Shown: positions 1 through 6,407, numbered from the stretch's first letter. The stretch is 11,724 nt of DNA from Thermoproteota archaeon (GCA_013153105.1 JAADFC010000042.1:1-11724), one strand, 5' to 3'. Numbers and translations: made by a program. The notes: generated by a model not told the origin, from the letters alone.

Positions 1-207
1 GCAGCCCGAGGCCTCCGCGAGGGAGAGGTAGAGCCTGCACCGCTCGACGCTGCGCGTCGAGATGAGGACCTCCCCGGCCCCCGCCCGCCAGGCCGCCTCC
101 ACAACCCTCGAGATACCCGGCTCCCCGTCGACGAGGGCGACCAGCTTGTCGCCGCCGAACCTCCTCCCCTCGCCGCCTGCCAGGATGAAGACCGTCAGGC
201 CCCTCAA
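1..207 (-). CDS. MobA-like nucleotidyltransferase, N-terminal fragment (cut by window edge)
   Basis: Seen: reading the minus strand leftwards gives 69 codons with no stop, containing LAGGEGRRFGGDKL at residues 9-22. This matches the N-terminal nucleotide-binding signature LAGGxxxRxGxDK of MobA-type (NTP_transf_3) nucleotidyltransferases; Lys21 and the glycine loop bind the nucleotide. Family knowledge: members include molybdenum cofactor guanylyltransferase MobA, MocA and other sugar or cofactor nucleotidyltransferases. The rest of the protein lies left of the window, so the subtype cannot be decided. The start chosen is TTG at 207, because a GGTG ribosome site (217-214) lies 6 nt upstream, the pattern used by most genes here; GTG at 216 is the alternative. 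It follows the HAD/ECH gene on the same strand after about 108 bp and is probably a separate unit. No link to beta-oxidation is evident. Confidence 0.72.
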   Translation of the reverse strand, partial: MRGLTVFILAGGEGRRFGGDKLVALVDGEPGISRVVEAAWRAGAGEVLISTRSVERCRLYLSLAEASGC

Positions 208-289
208 GGCAGACACCAGGGCCGGGGGGAGGGTCGGAGAAGCAGGGAGCCCTGGAGCCGGCGCGGACCCCGGGGAGGGGCTGCGGCCT

Positions 290-305
290 CCTCGAAAAGG
301 GGGGT
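290..305 (-). terminator. Possible terminator of the HAD/ECH gene
   Basis: On the minus strand, 11 nt after the TAG stop at 316, a run of C is followed by TTTT (298-295). Short T-rich tracts can end transcription in archaea, but this one is brief and has no clear stem. Weak call. Confidence 0.25.
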
Positions 306-315
306 GGGCGTGTGG

Positions 316-2331
316 CTAGCGGCCCTTGAACTTGGGCCGCCTCTTCTCCAGGAACGCCGTCACCCCCTCTATGACGTCCTCGGTGCTGAAGAGCAGGCCG
401 AAGAGGCTGCTCTCCAGCGCCATCCCCGCCCATATTGGGGCCTCGCGGCCCAGCTGTATAGCGTACTTCGCGGCCATGAGGGCCAGCGGCGGCTTCTCCG
501 CGAGCTTCAGCGCGAACTGCCTGACCTCCTGCTCGAGCCTCTCCGGGGGCACCACCCTGTCCACAAGCCCTATCCTCGCCGCCTCCTGGGCGGGTATCAT
601 GTCCCCAGTGTATATCAGCTCCTTAGCCTTGCTCAGGGGGACCAGCCTGGGCAGCCTCTGCGTCCCTCCCGCGCCGGGGATGAAGCCCAGGTTTATCTCC
701 GGCTGGCCCAGCACCGCGGTCTCACTGGCGAACCTGAAGTCTGCAGCCATCGCCAGCTCGAGGCCGCCGCCGAGCGTGTAGCCGTTCAATGCCGCTATCA
801 CCGGCTTCGTGTAGTACTCGAGCTTGAAGAGGACCTCCTGGAACTTCCTCGAGTATACCATAGCCTTCACAGGGGTTATCCCCATGAACGCCGTCACGTC
901 GGCGCCGGCGCTGAACGCCCTGCCCTCCCCGGTCACCACCAGCACGCGTATCCTCTCATCCTCCTCCAGCTCGTCCAGCACCCTCGACAGCTCGGAGAGC
1001 ATCTCCGGGCTTATCGCGTTCAGCTTGTCGGGGCGGTTCAACACTATCCACGCTATCGGCGGCTCCAGCCGTACCAGCAGCGTCTTCAGCCGGCGCTCCT
1101 CGACCTTACCGTACTCGTAGAAGCCCTTGCCGGTCTTGACGCCGAGCCTGCCCTCCTCAACCATCCTGCGCAGCAGCGGGTCCGGCTCGTACTCCTCCCA
1201 GCCCGTCTTCTCCCGCAGCTTCTCCAGCGCTTCTACAACCTTGTCAATGCCGAACTCGTCTGCCATCTGGAGGATGCCCTTCGGGAAGCCCAGCCCGAGC
1301 TTAACAGCCTTGTCGATATCATCCCTCGTGGCCACCTCCTCCCGCAGCAGGTACGCCGCCTCGTTTATGCCGGGCGCTATGATTGGGAGCGGGTCAACCT
1401 TCTCGCCCGCCTCCCTGGGTATGCTGGGCCTCACATACTTCCCCGGCTCGGGGTACTCGTAGAAGCCCTTGCCGGTCTTGACACCCCACTCCTTCCGCTC
1501 GAACTTCTCCTTTATCAGGGGGCACGGGTGGGCCTTGAAGCCCCGCTGCGTCATAGCCTCGAACACGTAGTAGAACACGTCTATCCCACTATAGTCGGCG
1601 AGCTCGAAGGGCCCCATCGGCAGGCCCAGCTTGTACTTGAGCGCCGAGTCCACCTCCACTATACTGGCCTCGCCGCGTGCCACAGTCCAGCACGCCTCGT
1701 TCATTATCCTCGCGAGTATCCTGTTCACAATGAAGCCCGGCACATCCTTCCTGACAACCACCGGCTGCTTGCCCATCCTCTTAGCCAGCTCCACGGTGAC
1801 GGCGACTGTCTCGTCGCTGGTCTTCTCCCCCTTAATCACCTCGACCAGCGGCATCAACGGCGGCGGGTTGAAGAAGTGCATACCAACAACCTTCTCCGGC
1901 CTCTTAGTCGCAGCCGCTATCTCGGTTATCGGCAGGCTGCTCGTGTTGGTCGCCAGTATAGCGTGGGGCGGCGCATGCTCGTCGGCGAATGCGAACAGCT
2001 GCTGCTTCAGCTCAAGCCTCTCCGGTATAGCCTCTATCATGAAGTCAGTCTTGGCGAGCACCTCGGCGAACTCCCTACTGTACCCACCCTTCTCGTCGAG
2101 GCTGACCACCGGGGTTATCCTCTCTATTATAGTGTCGGGGTGCTCGCGGAGCTGGCCCTTCTCGTAGAGCTTGCCAAGGCTCCACCTTATCCTCTCCAGG
2201 GCCTTCTCGAGTATCTCCCTGTTGATATCCGCCAGGTAGACCTTGTAGCCGGCCGCCGCGGCGACCTCAGCTATACCGTGACCCATCGTGCCCGCGCCGA
2301 CCACGGTTATAGTCTTGATCCTCTCCGCCAC
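316..2331 (-). CDS. Bifunctional 3-hydroxyacyl-CoA dehydrogenase / enoyl-CoA hydratase fusion
   Basis: It catalyses two successive beta-oxidation steps in the cytoplasm: hydration of trans-2-enoyl-CoA, then NAD-dependent oxidation of (S)-3-hydroxyacyl-CoA to 3-ketoacyl-CoA. Seen, in 671 aa: a Rossmann GAGTMG loop at 12-17; dehydrogenase residues Ser131 (NTSS), His152 (GMHFFNPP), Glu164 and Asn203 (PGFIVNR), spaced almost as in human HAD; two helical HAD C-terminal domains, each ending in GVKTGKGFYEY (283-293 and 397-407); then a crotonase domain at about 415-671 with oxyanion-hole segments AFSAGAD and GGGLELA and both catalytic glutamates, Glu525 and Glu545. The HAD-first order is the archaeal arrangement, as in the crotonyl-CoA hydratase/3-hydroxybutyryl-CoA dehydrogenase of Sulfolobales; bacterial FadB has the reverse order. 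The start GTG at 2331 follows AGGGGTGG by 5 nt; GTG 2340 is possible, and the open frame back to 2454 crosses the promoter. Reverse use in 4-hydroxybutyrate-type carbon fixation is possible, but the neighbours favour fatty-acid oxidation. Confidence 0.95.
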   Translation of the reverse strand: MAERIKTITVVGAGTMGHGIAEVAAAAGYKVYLADINREILEKALERIRWSLGKLYEKGQLREHPDTIIERITPVVSLDEKGGYSREFAEVLAKTDFMIEAIPERLELKQQLFAFADEHAPPHAILATNTSSLPITEIAAATKRPEKVVGMHFFNPPPLMPLVEVIKGEKTSDETVAVTVELAKRMGKQPVVVRKDVPGFIVNRILARIMNEACWTVARGEASIVEVDSALKYKLGLPMGPFELADYSGIDVFYYVFEAMTQRGFKAHPCPLIKEKFERKEWGVKTGKGFYEYPEPGKYVRPSIPREAGEKVDPLPIIAPGINEAAYLLREEVATRDDIDKAVKLGLGFPKGILQMADEFGIDKVVEALEKLREKTGWEEYEPDPLLRRMVEEGRLGVKTGKGFYEYGKVEERRLKTLLVRLEPPIAWIVLNRPDKLNAISPEMLSELSRVLDELEEDERIRVLVVTGEGRAFSAGADVTAFMGITPVKAMVYSRKFQEVLFKLEYYTKPVIAALNGYTLGGGLELAMAADFRFASETAVLGQPEINLGFIPGAGGTQRLPRLVPLSKAKELIYTGDMIPAQEAARIGLVDRVVPPERLEQEVRQFALKLAEKPPLALMAAKYAIQLGREAPIWAGMALESSLFGLLFSTEDVIEGVTAFLEKRRPKFKGR

Positions 2332-2384
2332 CGCTGCCACCCCTTCGGACGCCGCTCCACCAGTATAGCTCCACCATGCCCCCG

Positions 2385-2392
2385 GTATAAAA
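2385..2392 (-). promoter_or_regulatory. TATA box for the HAD/ECH gene
   Basis: The minus strand reads CTTTTATA. A start about 25 nt downstream would fall near 2362, leaving a leader of about 30 nt that holds the AGGGGTGG ribosome site before GTG 2331. On the plus strand the same bases read TATAAAAG, so it could also fire rightwards, but the nearest plus-strand gene starts 170 bp away. Confidence 0.6.
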
Positions 2393-2405
2393 GCGGGGCC
2401 TACCA

Positions 2406-2437
2406 GGTGACACACGGGTACTGTCCAGGGTGTCACC
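2406..2437. promoter_or_regulatory. Inverted repeat, candidate operator upstream of the HAD/ECH promoter
   Basis: GGTGACAC (2406-2413) and GTGTCACC (2430-2437) are perfect 8-bp inverted arms 16 bp apart, so their centres are about 24 bp apart, near two helical turns. The element ends 14 bp upstream of the minus-strand TATA box, where archaeal regulators often bind. No regulator gene is in view, and the function is inferred from position and symmetry only. Confidence 0.4.
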
Positions 2438-2551
2438 GGCCACAGCGCTGCCAATCGCTATAGACGACTCGTCGATACAAGTCGTGAGCAAGCCTGCTAT
2501 CCCAGCCCCAACCACACCCTAGACCCACGGCGGAAAGCGAGAGGCCTGGAT

Positions 2552-2558
2552 GGAGGTG
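2552..2558 (+). promoter_or_regulatory. Ribosome binding site GGAGGTG that fixes the GTG start at 2566
   Basis: GGAGGTG is a full match to the archaeal Shine-Dalgarno consensus, 7 nt before GTG 2566. An ATG at 2550 overlaps it but opens only a four-codon frame, so GTG 2566 is preferred. No convincing TATA box was found close upstream of this gene. Confidence 0.6.
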
Positions 2559-2565
2559 GGGTAAG

Positions 2566-3129
2566 GTGGACGCGAAGATAGCCGTGATGGTCGTGGCGGC
2601 CGCCCTGGCCGCGGGCCTGCTCGGCTACACACTCTCAGCCACAGGTGGCCCCGAGACGGTGACTGTTGAGAAGCCTGTCACGCGGACAGTCACGGTGACG
2701 CAGGCGGGCGGGGCGGCGAGGACAGTTACCGTGACACAGACCCAAACTGTGACGGAGACCGTCACAGAGACTGTTACCGAAACCGTCACGGCCCAGGCGG
2801 ACATGCAGCAGAATATGATGGCCAAGTTCCAGGAGGAGCTTCAGCGCGAGTGCAGCGTCTGCCACCCGGTGCCGGAGGGCGTCCAGCCGCTCATGCCCTG
2901 GGAGAGGCCCACAGTGAGCTTCGAGGGTAAGGTGCTGCTCGCCAACGACGAGCTGGCAGTGCTCCAGATGCCCAATGGGAGCATAATACACGTGGCGAGG
3001 CTGCCGAAGATATGCGACATATCACCGGGGGTCTTCGTAACCGGAGAAGGGCTTGAGATGATGGTGAAGCCTGAGAGCAAGTGGTTCCTGGTTAAGGCAG
3101 ACACATGCGAGATAGTGGAGCAGGGCTAG
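2566..3129 (+). CDS. Membrane-anchored exported protein with TVTE repeat linker and one CxxCH motif
   Basis: No family is recognised with confidence. Seen, in 187 aa: Lys4, then a hydrophobic segment (residues 5-25) that could be a signal anchor; a low-complexity Thr/Val linker (31-75) ending in three exact TVTE units plus a TVTA; a short helix-prone stretch (80-95); CSVCH at 96-100, a c-type haem attachment motif; and a strand-rich C-terminal domain (about 115-185) with Cys150 and Cys181, which resembles a small OB-like barrel. Known: TVT-rich linkers are common in exported proteins of hyperthermophilic archaea, and CxxCH binds haem c covalently when a maturation system exists. Inference: an extracytoplasmic redox protein with one haem. 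Met80, Met84, Met85 and His142 are possible sixth ligands, and Cys150-Cys181 could be a disulfide. CxxCH can also occur in metal sites or by chance. It is the only plus-strand gene between two beta-oxidation genes on the minus strand, so a shared role is uncertain. Confidence 0.7.
   Translation: MDAKIAVMVVAAALAAGLLGYTLSATGGPETVTVEKPVTRTVTVTQAGGAARTVTVTQTQTVTETVTETVTETVTAQADMQQNMMAKFQEELQRECSVCHPVPEGVQPLMPWERPTVSFEGKVLLANDELAVLQMPNGSIIHVARLPKICDISPGVFVTGEGLEMMVKPESKWFLVKADTCEIVEQG
2746..2793 (+). repeat. Four 12-bp coding units for TVTE/TVTE/TVTE/TVTA
   Basis: Four successive 12-nt units encode Thr-Val-Thr-Glu three times and then Thr-Val-Thr-Ala. The units differ at synonymous third positions (Val as GTG, GTC, GTT, GTC), so the peptide repeat is kept while the DNA has diverged. 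Confidence 0.75.
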
Positions 3130-3144
3130 CATCCTAGCCCGGCT

Positions 3145-3162
3145 TGTGAAAAGTGTGAAAAG
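3145..3162 (-). terminator. Tandem 9-bp repeat forming a T-rich tract downstream of the acyl-CoA dehydrogenase
   Basis: TGTGAAAAG occurs twice head to tail on the plus strand (3145-3153 and 3154-3162). On the minus strand this gives two CTTTTCACA units 77 bp after the acyl-CoA dehydrogenase stop, and such T-rich runs can end archaeal transcription. The plus strand continues into GAGGTG, but no plausible gene follows. Confidence 0.35.
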
Positions 3163-3174
3163 GAGGTGCGGCCG

Positions 3175-3193
3175 CCCGGGCCCCCGGGTTTTT
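3175..3193 (+). terminator. Hairpin plus T5 terminator after the CxxCH protein gene
   Basis: A GC-rich hairpin (CCCGG at 3175-3179 pairs with CCGGG at 3184-3188, four-base loop) is followed at once by TTTTT (3189-3193), 45 bp past the TAG of the exported protein gene. It lies between two convergent genes. Confidence 0.5.
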
Positions 3194-3238
3194 CCGCCTT
3201 ACACGCGTCTAGCTGGCCTCCCGCGGCTCTCCCGGGGT

Positions 3239-4447
3239 CTAGGCGAGGCTCAGCTTGACGCCGAAGACGTCGCGGAGCAGCTGCCTGACTATCGTGGCGC
3301 GCTGTATGTCGTTTGTGCCCTCGTAGATGGTGGTTATTATCGCGTCGCGCAGGTAGCGCTCCACGCCGGTCTCCATGTCTACGCCCACGCCACCGTGTAT
3401 CTTTATCGCCATGTTTGCTATCTTCTCGGCCACCTCGGTCGCGAAGGTCTTAGCCATGCTGGCCGCTATGATGAACCTCCTGTCCCCACGGTCGGCCAGC
3501 GTGGCGGCCCAGTAGGTGAGCAGCCTCGCCGCCTCCAGCATCGTCAGCATGTCAGCTATCTTGAAGGCTACCCCCTCGAAGGCTATTATCGGCCTCTCGA
3601 ACGCCTGGCGCTGGAGCGCGTAGTTGAGCGCCTTCTCGAACGCGCCCTGCGCTATGCCCACGCCCTGCGCCGCTATGCCGACGCGGGTGTGGTCGTAGGT
3701 GGTAACGATGACCTTGAAGCCCTCGTCCACCTTGCCTACAACATTCTCGGCGGGTACCTTGACCTCGTCGAGGATTACCTCGTGGGGCCTCTCGCCGCGG
3801 AGGCCCATGACGTTGAAGCGCTGGCCCACCTTGAGGCCGGGCGTGTCCCTCTCAACTATGAAGACGGTGATGCCCCACCAGCGCTTCCCCTCCTTGGGCG
3901 GGCTCGTCCTGGCGGAGACGACGAAGTAGTCAGCCTTGTCGCTGCCCGTGATGAATATCTTCCTGCCAGTTATAATGTAGTGGTCGTTCACCCTCCTGGC
4001 CCTGGTCTGTATGGCTGCGACGTCGCTGCCGCAGCACGGCTCGGTGTTGGCGTGGGCTGCGAACTTCTCGCCCCGAGCCACGGGGGTCACGTATTTCCTC
4101 TTCTGCTCCTCGGTTCCGAAGAGGAGTATGGGCGTTGTGAACAGGGCCCTTACCGCTACAGCAGTGCCGAAGGCGGGGCTGACCCTGCTAAGCTCCTCCA
4201 TCAGTATGGCCTCCATCACATGGCCGCCGCCCTGGCCGCCGTACTCCTCGGGTATGCCGACGCCGAAGAGGCCCAGCTCCCGGGCCTTCTCGAAGAGCTC
4301 GTCGGGTATCCTGTCGGTCTTCTCTATCTCCATCGCTACCGGCTCAAGGTACTGCTCCACAAACTGCCTCACCGCTTTCCTGAACAGCTCATGCTCCTCG
4401 GTCAGCTCAACCTTGAAGTCCTCTATGGAGGTGAAGGGGAACACCAT
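3239..4447 (-). CDS. Acyl-CoA dehydrogenase (FAD-dependent)
   Basis: It oxidises acyl-CoA to trans-2-enoyl-CoA and passes the electrons through FAD to ETF; it is cytoplasmic and the first oxidative step of beta-oxidation. Seen, in 402 aa: the helical N-terminal domain (about 10-130, with GIPEEYGGQGGG), the beta-barrel middle domain (about 130-240, with the FAD/substrate loop TEPCCGSDV at 135-143), and the C-terminal helical domain (about 245-395) with the QAFERPI segment and IYEGTNDIQR. Glu376 within it aligns with the catalytic base of medium-chain enzymes. Length is normal. The usual loop is TEPxAGSD; here Cys138-Cys139 replace it, an oddity. The start ATG 4447 has GAGGGAGGG 9 nt upstream. 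It lies 106 bp after the DUF35 gene on the same strand and has promoter-like sequences of its own, so it may be read both with thiolase-DUF35 and alone. Chain-length preference cannot be told. Confidence 0.95.
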   Translation of the reverse strand: MVFPFTSIEDFKVELTEEHELFRKAVRQFVEQYLEPVAMEIEKTDRIPDELFEKARELGLFGVGIPEEYGGQGGGHVMEAILMEELSRVSPAFGTAVAVRALFTTPILLFGTEEQKRKYVTPVARGEKFAAHANTEPCCGSDVAAIQTRARRVNDHYIITGRKIFITGSDKADYFVVSARTSPPKEGKRWWGITVFIVERDTPGLKVGQRFNVMGLRGERPHEVILDEVKVPAENVVGKVDEGFKVIVTTYDHTRVGIAAQGVGIAQGAFEKALNYALQRQAFERPIIAFEGVAFKIADMLTMLEAARLLTYWAATLADRGDRRFIIAASMAKTFATEVAEKIANMAIKIHGGVGVDMETGVERYLRDAIITTIYEGTNDIQRATIVRQLLRDVFGVKLSLA

Positions 4448-4480
4448 GGCTGCCGGCCCTCCCTCGCTCCGTCAGGAAGC

Positions 4481-4495
4481 GGGGTAGGCTACCCC
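4481..4495. promoter_or_regulatory. 15-bp palindrome upstream of the acyl-CoA dehydrogenase, candidate operator
   Basis: GGGGTAGGCTACCCC is a perfect palindrome of 7-bp arms round one central base, 34-48 bp before the ATG. A second TATA-like CTTTACC (4513-4507, minus strand) would put a transcript start near 4484, on the palindrome, a usual place for a repressor. It could instead form a short RNA stem in the leader. Confidence 0.35.
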
Positions 4496-4534
4496 GGGGA
4501 GGGCAGGGTAAAGGAGGTCGCGGCCCAGCCAGAG

Positions 4535-4540
4535 TTTAAA
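4535..4540 (-). promoter_or_regulatory. Possible TATA box for the acyl-CoA dehydrogenase gene
   Basis: TTTAAA, within CTCTTTAAACTC on the minus strand, lies 88-93 bp before ATG 4447 and just after the DUF35 stop at 4554. A start near 4510 would leave a leader of about 60 nt. CTTTACC at 4513-4507 is an alternative box. Confidence 0.35.
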
Positions 4541-4553
4541 GAGGGGTTGGCCG

Positions 4554-5114
4554 CTAGGACTCCCCGCCATCGCCCACGGGCTCCAGCTCGTAGGTGAGGT
4601 AGTTCTCGGGCTGCCTCCTGACGACCTTCAGCCGGACCTTCATGCCCACCCTCAGCTTCTTGGGGTCGTTCTCGCTTATCCAGGCCAGCACGTTGACGCC
4701 GGGGTCGGGGAAGTGGGCTATGCCCACCGCGTAGTCTGGGTAGTGGGCGAAGCTCGCCGGCTTCGTGTATATCACCGTGTAGGTGAGCAGCTCGCCCTCA
4801 CCCTTTATCTCGACCCACTCCATGTCGCTGCGCCTGCACCTCGGGCAGTCGGCCTGCGGCGGGAAGTAGACAGTGCCGCAGTGCTTGCACCTTGTAGCGT
4901 ACACCTTGCCCTCTGCTAGGCCCTCGAAGAACCTCCTTATCCTCTCGACGCTTATCGTGTACTTTATTCTCAGCTCCCTCTGATCGTACCAGAGCGCCGC
5001 GCCCGTCTTCTGGTCCGGGACAAGGGGGAGGCCGGTGCTCTTCTTAACCTCCTCAACGAACTGCTCAACCTGCTTCATGTACTCCTCCATCGCCTTCTTC
5101 TGGCTCTGAGACAC
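4554..5114 (-). CDS. DUF35 family Zn-ribbon/OB-fold protein, thiolase partner
   Basis: Seen, in 186 aa: a charged helical N-terminal segment (about 1-60, with a heptad-like stretch KKAMEEYMKQVEQFVEEV); a rubredoxin-like Zn ribbon with Cys76-x2-Cys79 and Cys90-x2-Cys93; and an OB-fold of about 85 residues (100-180). This is the DUF35 (YgvB/OB-fold, Zn-ribbon) architecture. Known: archaeal DUF35 proteins bind thiolases; in the acetoacetyl-CoA thiolase/HMG-CoA synthase complex the DUF35 subunit bridges the enzymes and holds the CoA. Inference: here it is the CoA-binding partner of the thiolase directly upstream (59 bp away, same strand), and the two are probably cotranscribed. The start GTG 5114 is preferred because the GGGGGTG site (5127-5121) lies 6 nt before it; GTG 5123 would overlap that site. 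No HMG-CoA synthase is present, so mevalonate synthesis is less likely than ketoacyl-CoA cleavage. Confidence 0.9.
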   Translation of the reverse strand: MSQSQKKAMEEYMKQVEQFVEEVKKSTGLPLVPDQKTGAALWYDQRELRIKYTISVERIRRFFEGLAEGKVYATRCKHCGTVYFPPQADCPRCRRSDMEWVEIKGEGELLTYTVIYTKPASFAHYPDYAVGIAHFPDPGVNVLAWISENDPKKLRVGMKVRLKVVRRQPENYLTYELEPVGDGGES

Positions 5115-5173
5115 GGCCGCCACCCCCTCAGGGCAGCCCTACACTGCCACACCACGCGGTGCGCGGGCAGGGG

Positions 5174-6358
5174 CTAGGGGTTGAGGCTGTAAACTATCAC
5201 GTAGGCGTAGTGGCCGGTGCCGCCCACGTTGTTGGCCACCGCGACCCCATGCTTGACCGGGACCTGGCGCCCCCTGTCGGCCTCGCCCCTCAGCTGGTTA
5301 GCAAGCTCAACCGCCATGCCCACGCCGGTGGCGCCGAGCGGGTGGCCCTTGGCCTTGAGGCCGCCGCTCACGTTGACGGGTATTCTGCCGCCTATGTAGG
5401 TCTGCCCCTCTCTTGCGAGCAGGTAGCCCTCGCCTGGCCTGGCGAAGCCCAGCTCCTCGTAGCTGAGTATCTCGGCTATGGTAAACGCGTCGTGGACCTC
5501 CGCCACGTCTATGTAGCGGTAGCTCTCCTCGAGGGGTATCCCGGCCCTCTTGAACGCTATCTCCGCCGCTCTCCTCACGCCGCGGCGTAGGAGGAAGTCG
5601 GGCCTCCTGCTTATGTTGGAGGTGTCGCTAGCCACGCCTATCGACTTTATCCAGACGGGGGTGTCGGTGAGCTTCTTGGCTACCTCCTCGCTCGCCAGTA
5701 TAACCGCGGCGGAGCCGTCGCTTATGGGGCTGCAGTCGTAGAGCTTGAAGGGCCAGGCTATGTAGCGGCTCTGCATGCACTGCTCCAGGGTTATCTCCCT
5801 TGGGAAGTGGGCCTTCGGGTTCCTCGCCGCGTAGTAGTGGTTCTTCACCGCGACCCTGCAGAGGTCCTCCTCGGTGGCCCCGTACCTGGCCATGTAGGCG
5901 GTGGCGTAGAAGGCGTAGTAGCCTGGGAAGGTTAGGCCGAAGTTCTCGAACTCCCAGAAGTAGTTGCCCGCTCTCCCTATCAGCTCGACTACTATCGGCG
6001 TGGGGGACTCGTTCATCTTCTCCACGCCGACAACCATTACTATGTCGGCCTGGCCGCTGGCCACCATGTCGTAGCCATGCTTTATCGCCGCGCTCCCCGT
6101 CGCGCACGCAGCCTCGACGCGTATCGTACCCTTCGGGGTTAGGCCCGCATACTCGTTTATCACGACAGCCGGCAGGGGCTCGCTGCTCCACACCCCAACG
6201 TTGCCGTAGACCACGAACTCGATATCCTCCTGGCCCACCCCCGCGTCGTCCAGCGCCTGCTTGATGCTCTCCCACGCGAGCTCCGCGAGGCTCACATCGT
6301 TACGGTAACCATACTTGGAGTGTCCGACGCCTACTATAGCTACCCTGCGACCAGCCAC
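5174..6358 (-). CDS. SCP2-type thiolase (acetyl-CoA C-acyltransferase)
   Basis: It cleaves 3-ketoacyl-CoA with CoA to acetyl-CoA and a shortened acyl-CoA, or runs in reverse as a condensing enzyme; cytoplasmic. Seen, in 394 aa: an N-terminal VAIVGVGHSKYG segment typical of archaeal SCP2-like thiolases; nucleophile Cys85 in VEAACATGSAA; EVHDAF with His289; GHPLGATG with His339; and a C-terminal NNVGGTG in place of the CxG motif of classical biosynthetic thiolases. The catalytic set looks complete and the length is normal. The start GTG 6358 is chosen over GTG 6397 because the TATA-like box at 6408-6414 predicts a transcript start near 6385, downstream of 6397, and GGGGTG (6372-6367) lies 8 nt before 6358. 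DUF35 follows directly, as in many archaea. Alternative role: acetoacetyl-CoA thiolase. Confidence 0.93.
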   Translation of the reverse strand: MAGRRVAIVGVGHSKYGYRNDVSLAELAWESIKQALDDAGVGQEDIEFVVYGNVGVWSSEPLPAVVINEYAGLTPKGTIRVEAACATGSAAIKHGYDMVASGQADIVMVVGVEKMNESPTPIVVELIGRAGNYFWEFENFGLTFPGYYAFYATAYMARYGATEEDLCRVAVKNHYYAARNPKAHFPREITLEQCMQSRYIAWPFKLYDCSPISDGSAAVILASEEVAKKLTDTPVWIKSIGVASDTSNISRRPDFLLRRGVRRAAEIAFKRAGIPLEESYRYIDVAEVHDAFTIAEILSYEELGFARPGEGYLLAREGQTYIGGRIPVNVSGGLKAKGHPLGATGVGMAVELANQLRGEADRGRQVPVKHGVAVANNVGGTGHYAYVIVYSLNP

Positions 6359-6407
6359 CCGGGGGGCACCCCCCTCCCTCGCCCAGGCCGGGCCCACGGG
6401 TCAGACA

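Noticed and set aside
2341..2454. N-terminal extension of the fusion enzyme to the start at 2454
   Set aside because: It would place the TATA box at 2385-2392 inside the coding region, and the extra 41 residues resemble no HAD N-terminus.
304..2463. Very long open frame on the plus strand opposite the HAD/ECH fusion gene
   Set aside because: The translation is low-complexity and rich in Arg, His and Leu with no motifs. It is the usual antisense shadow of a GC-rich gene whose minus-strand reading has complete catalytic motifs.
2464..2485. Inverted repeat ACGACT/AGTCGT upstream of the CxxCH protein gene
   Set aside because: The arms are only 6 bp with a 10-base loop and have no clear relation to a promoter, so it is expected by chance.
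2267..2515. Minus-strand frame starting VVGAGIAGLL, resembling a Rossmann nucleotide-binding loop
   Set aside because: The similarity ends after about ten residues and the frame crosses the fusion gene promoter and then its coding region out of frame. Chance, or at most a tiny remnant.
3146..4597. Long plus-strand open frame opposite the acyl-CoA dehydrogenase, with a GGAGGTG site near its start
   Set aside because: The ribosome site does not sit at a useful distance from its start, the protein has no recognisable domain, and the opposite strand is a clear acyl-CoA dehydrogenase.
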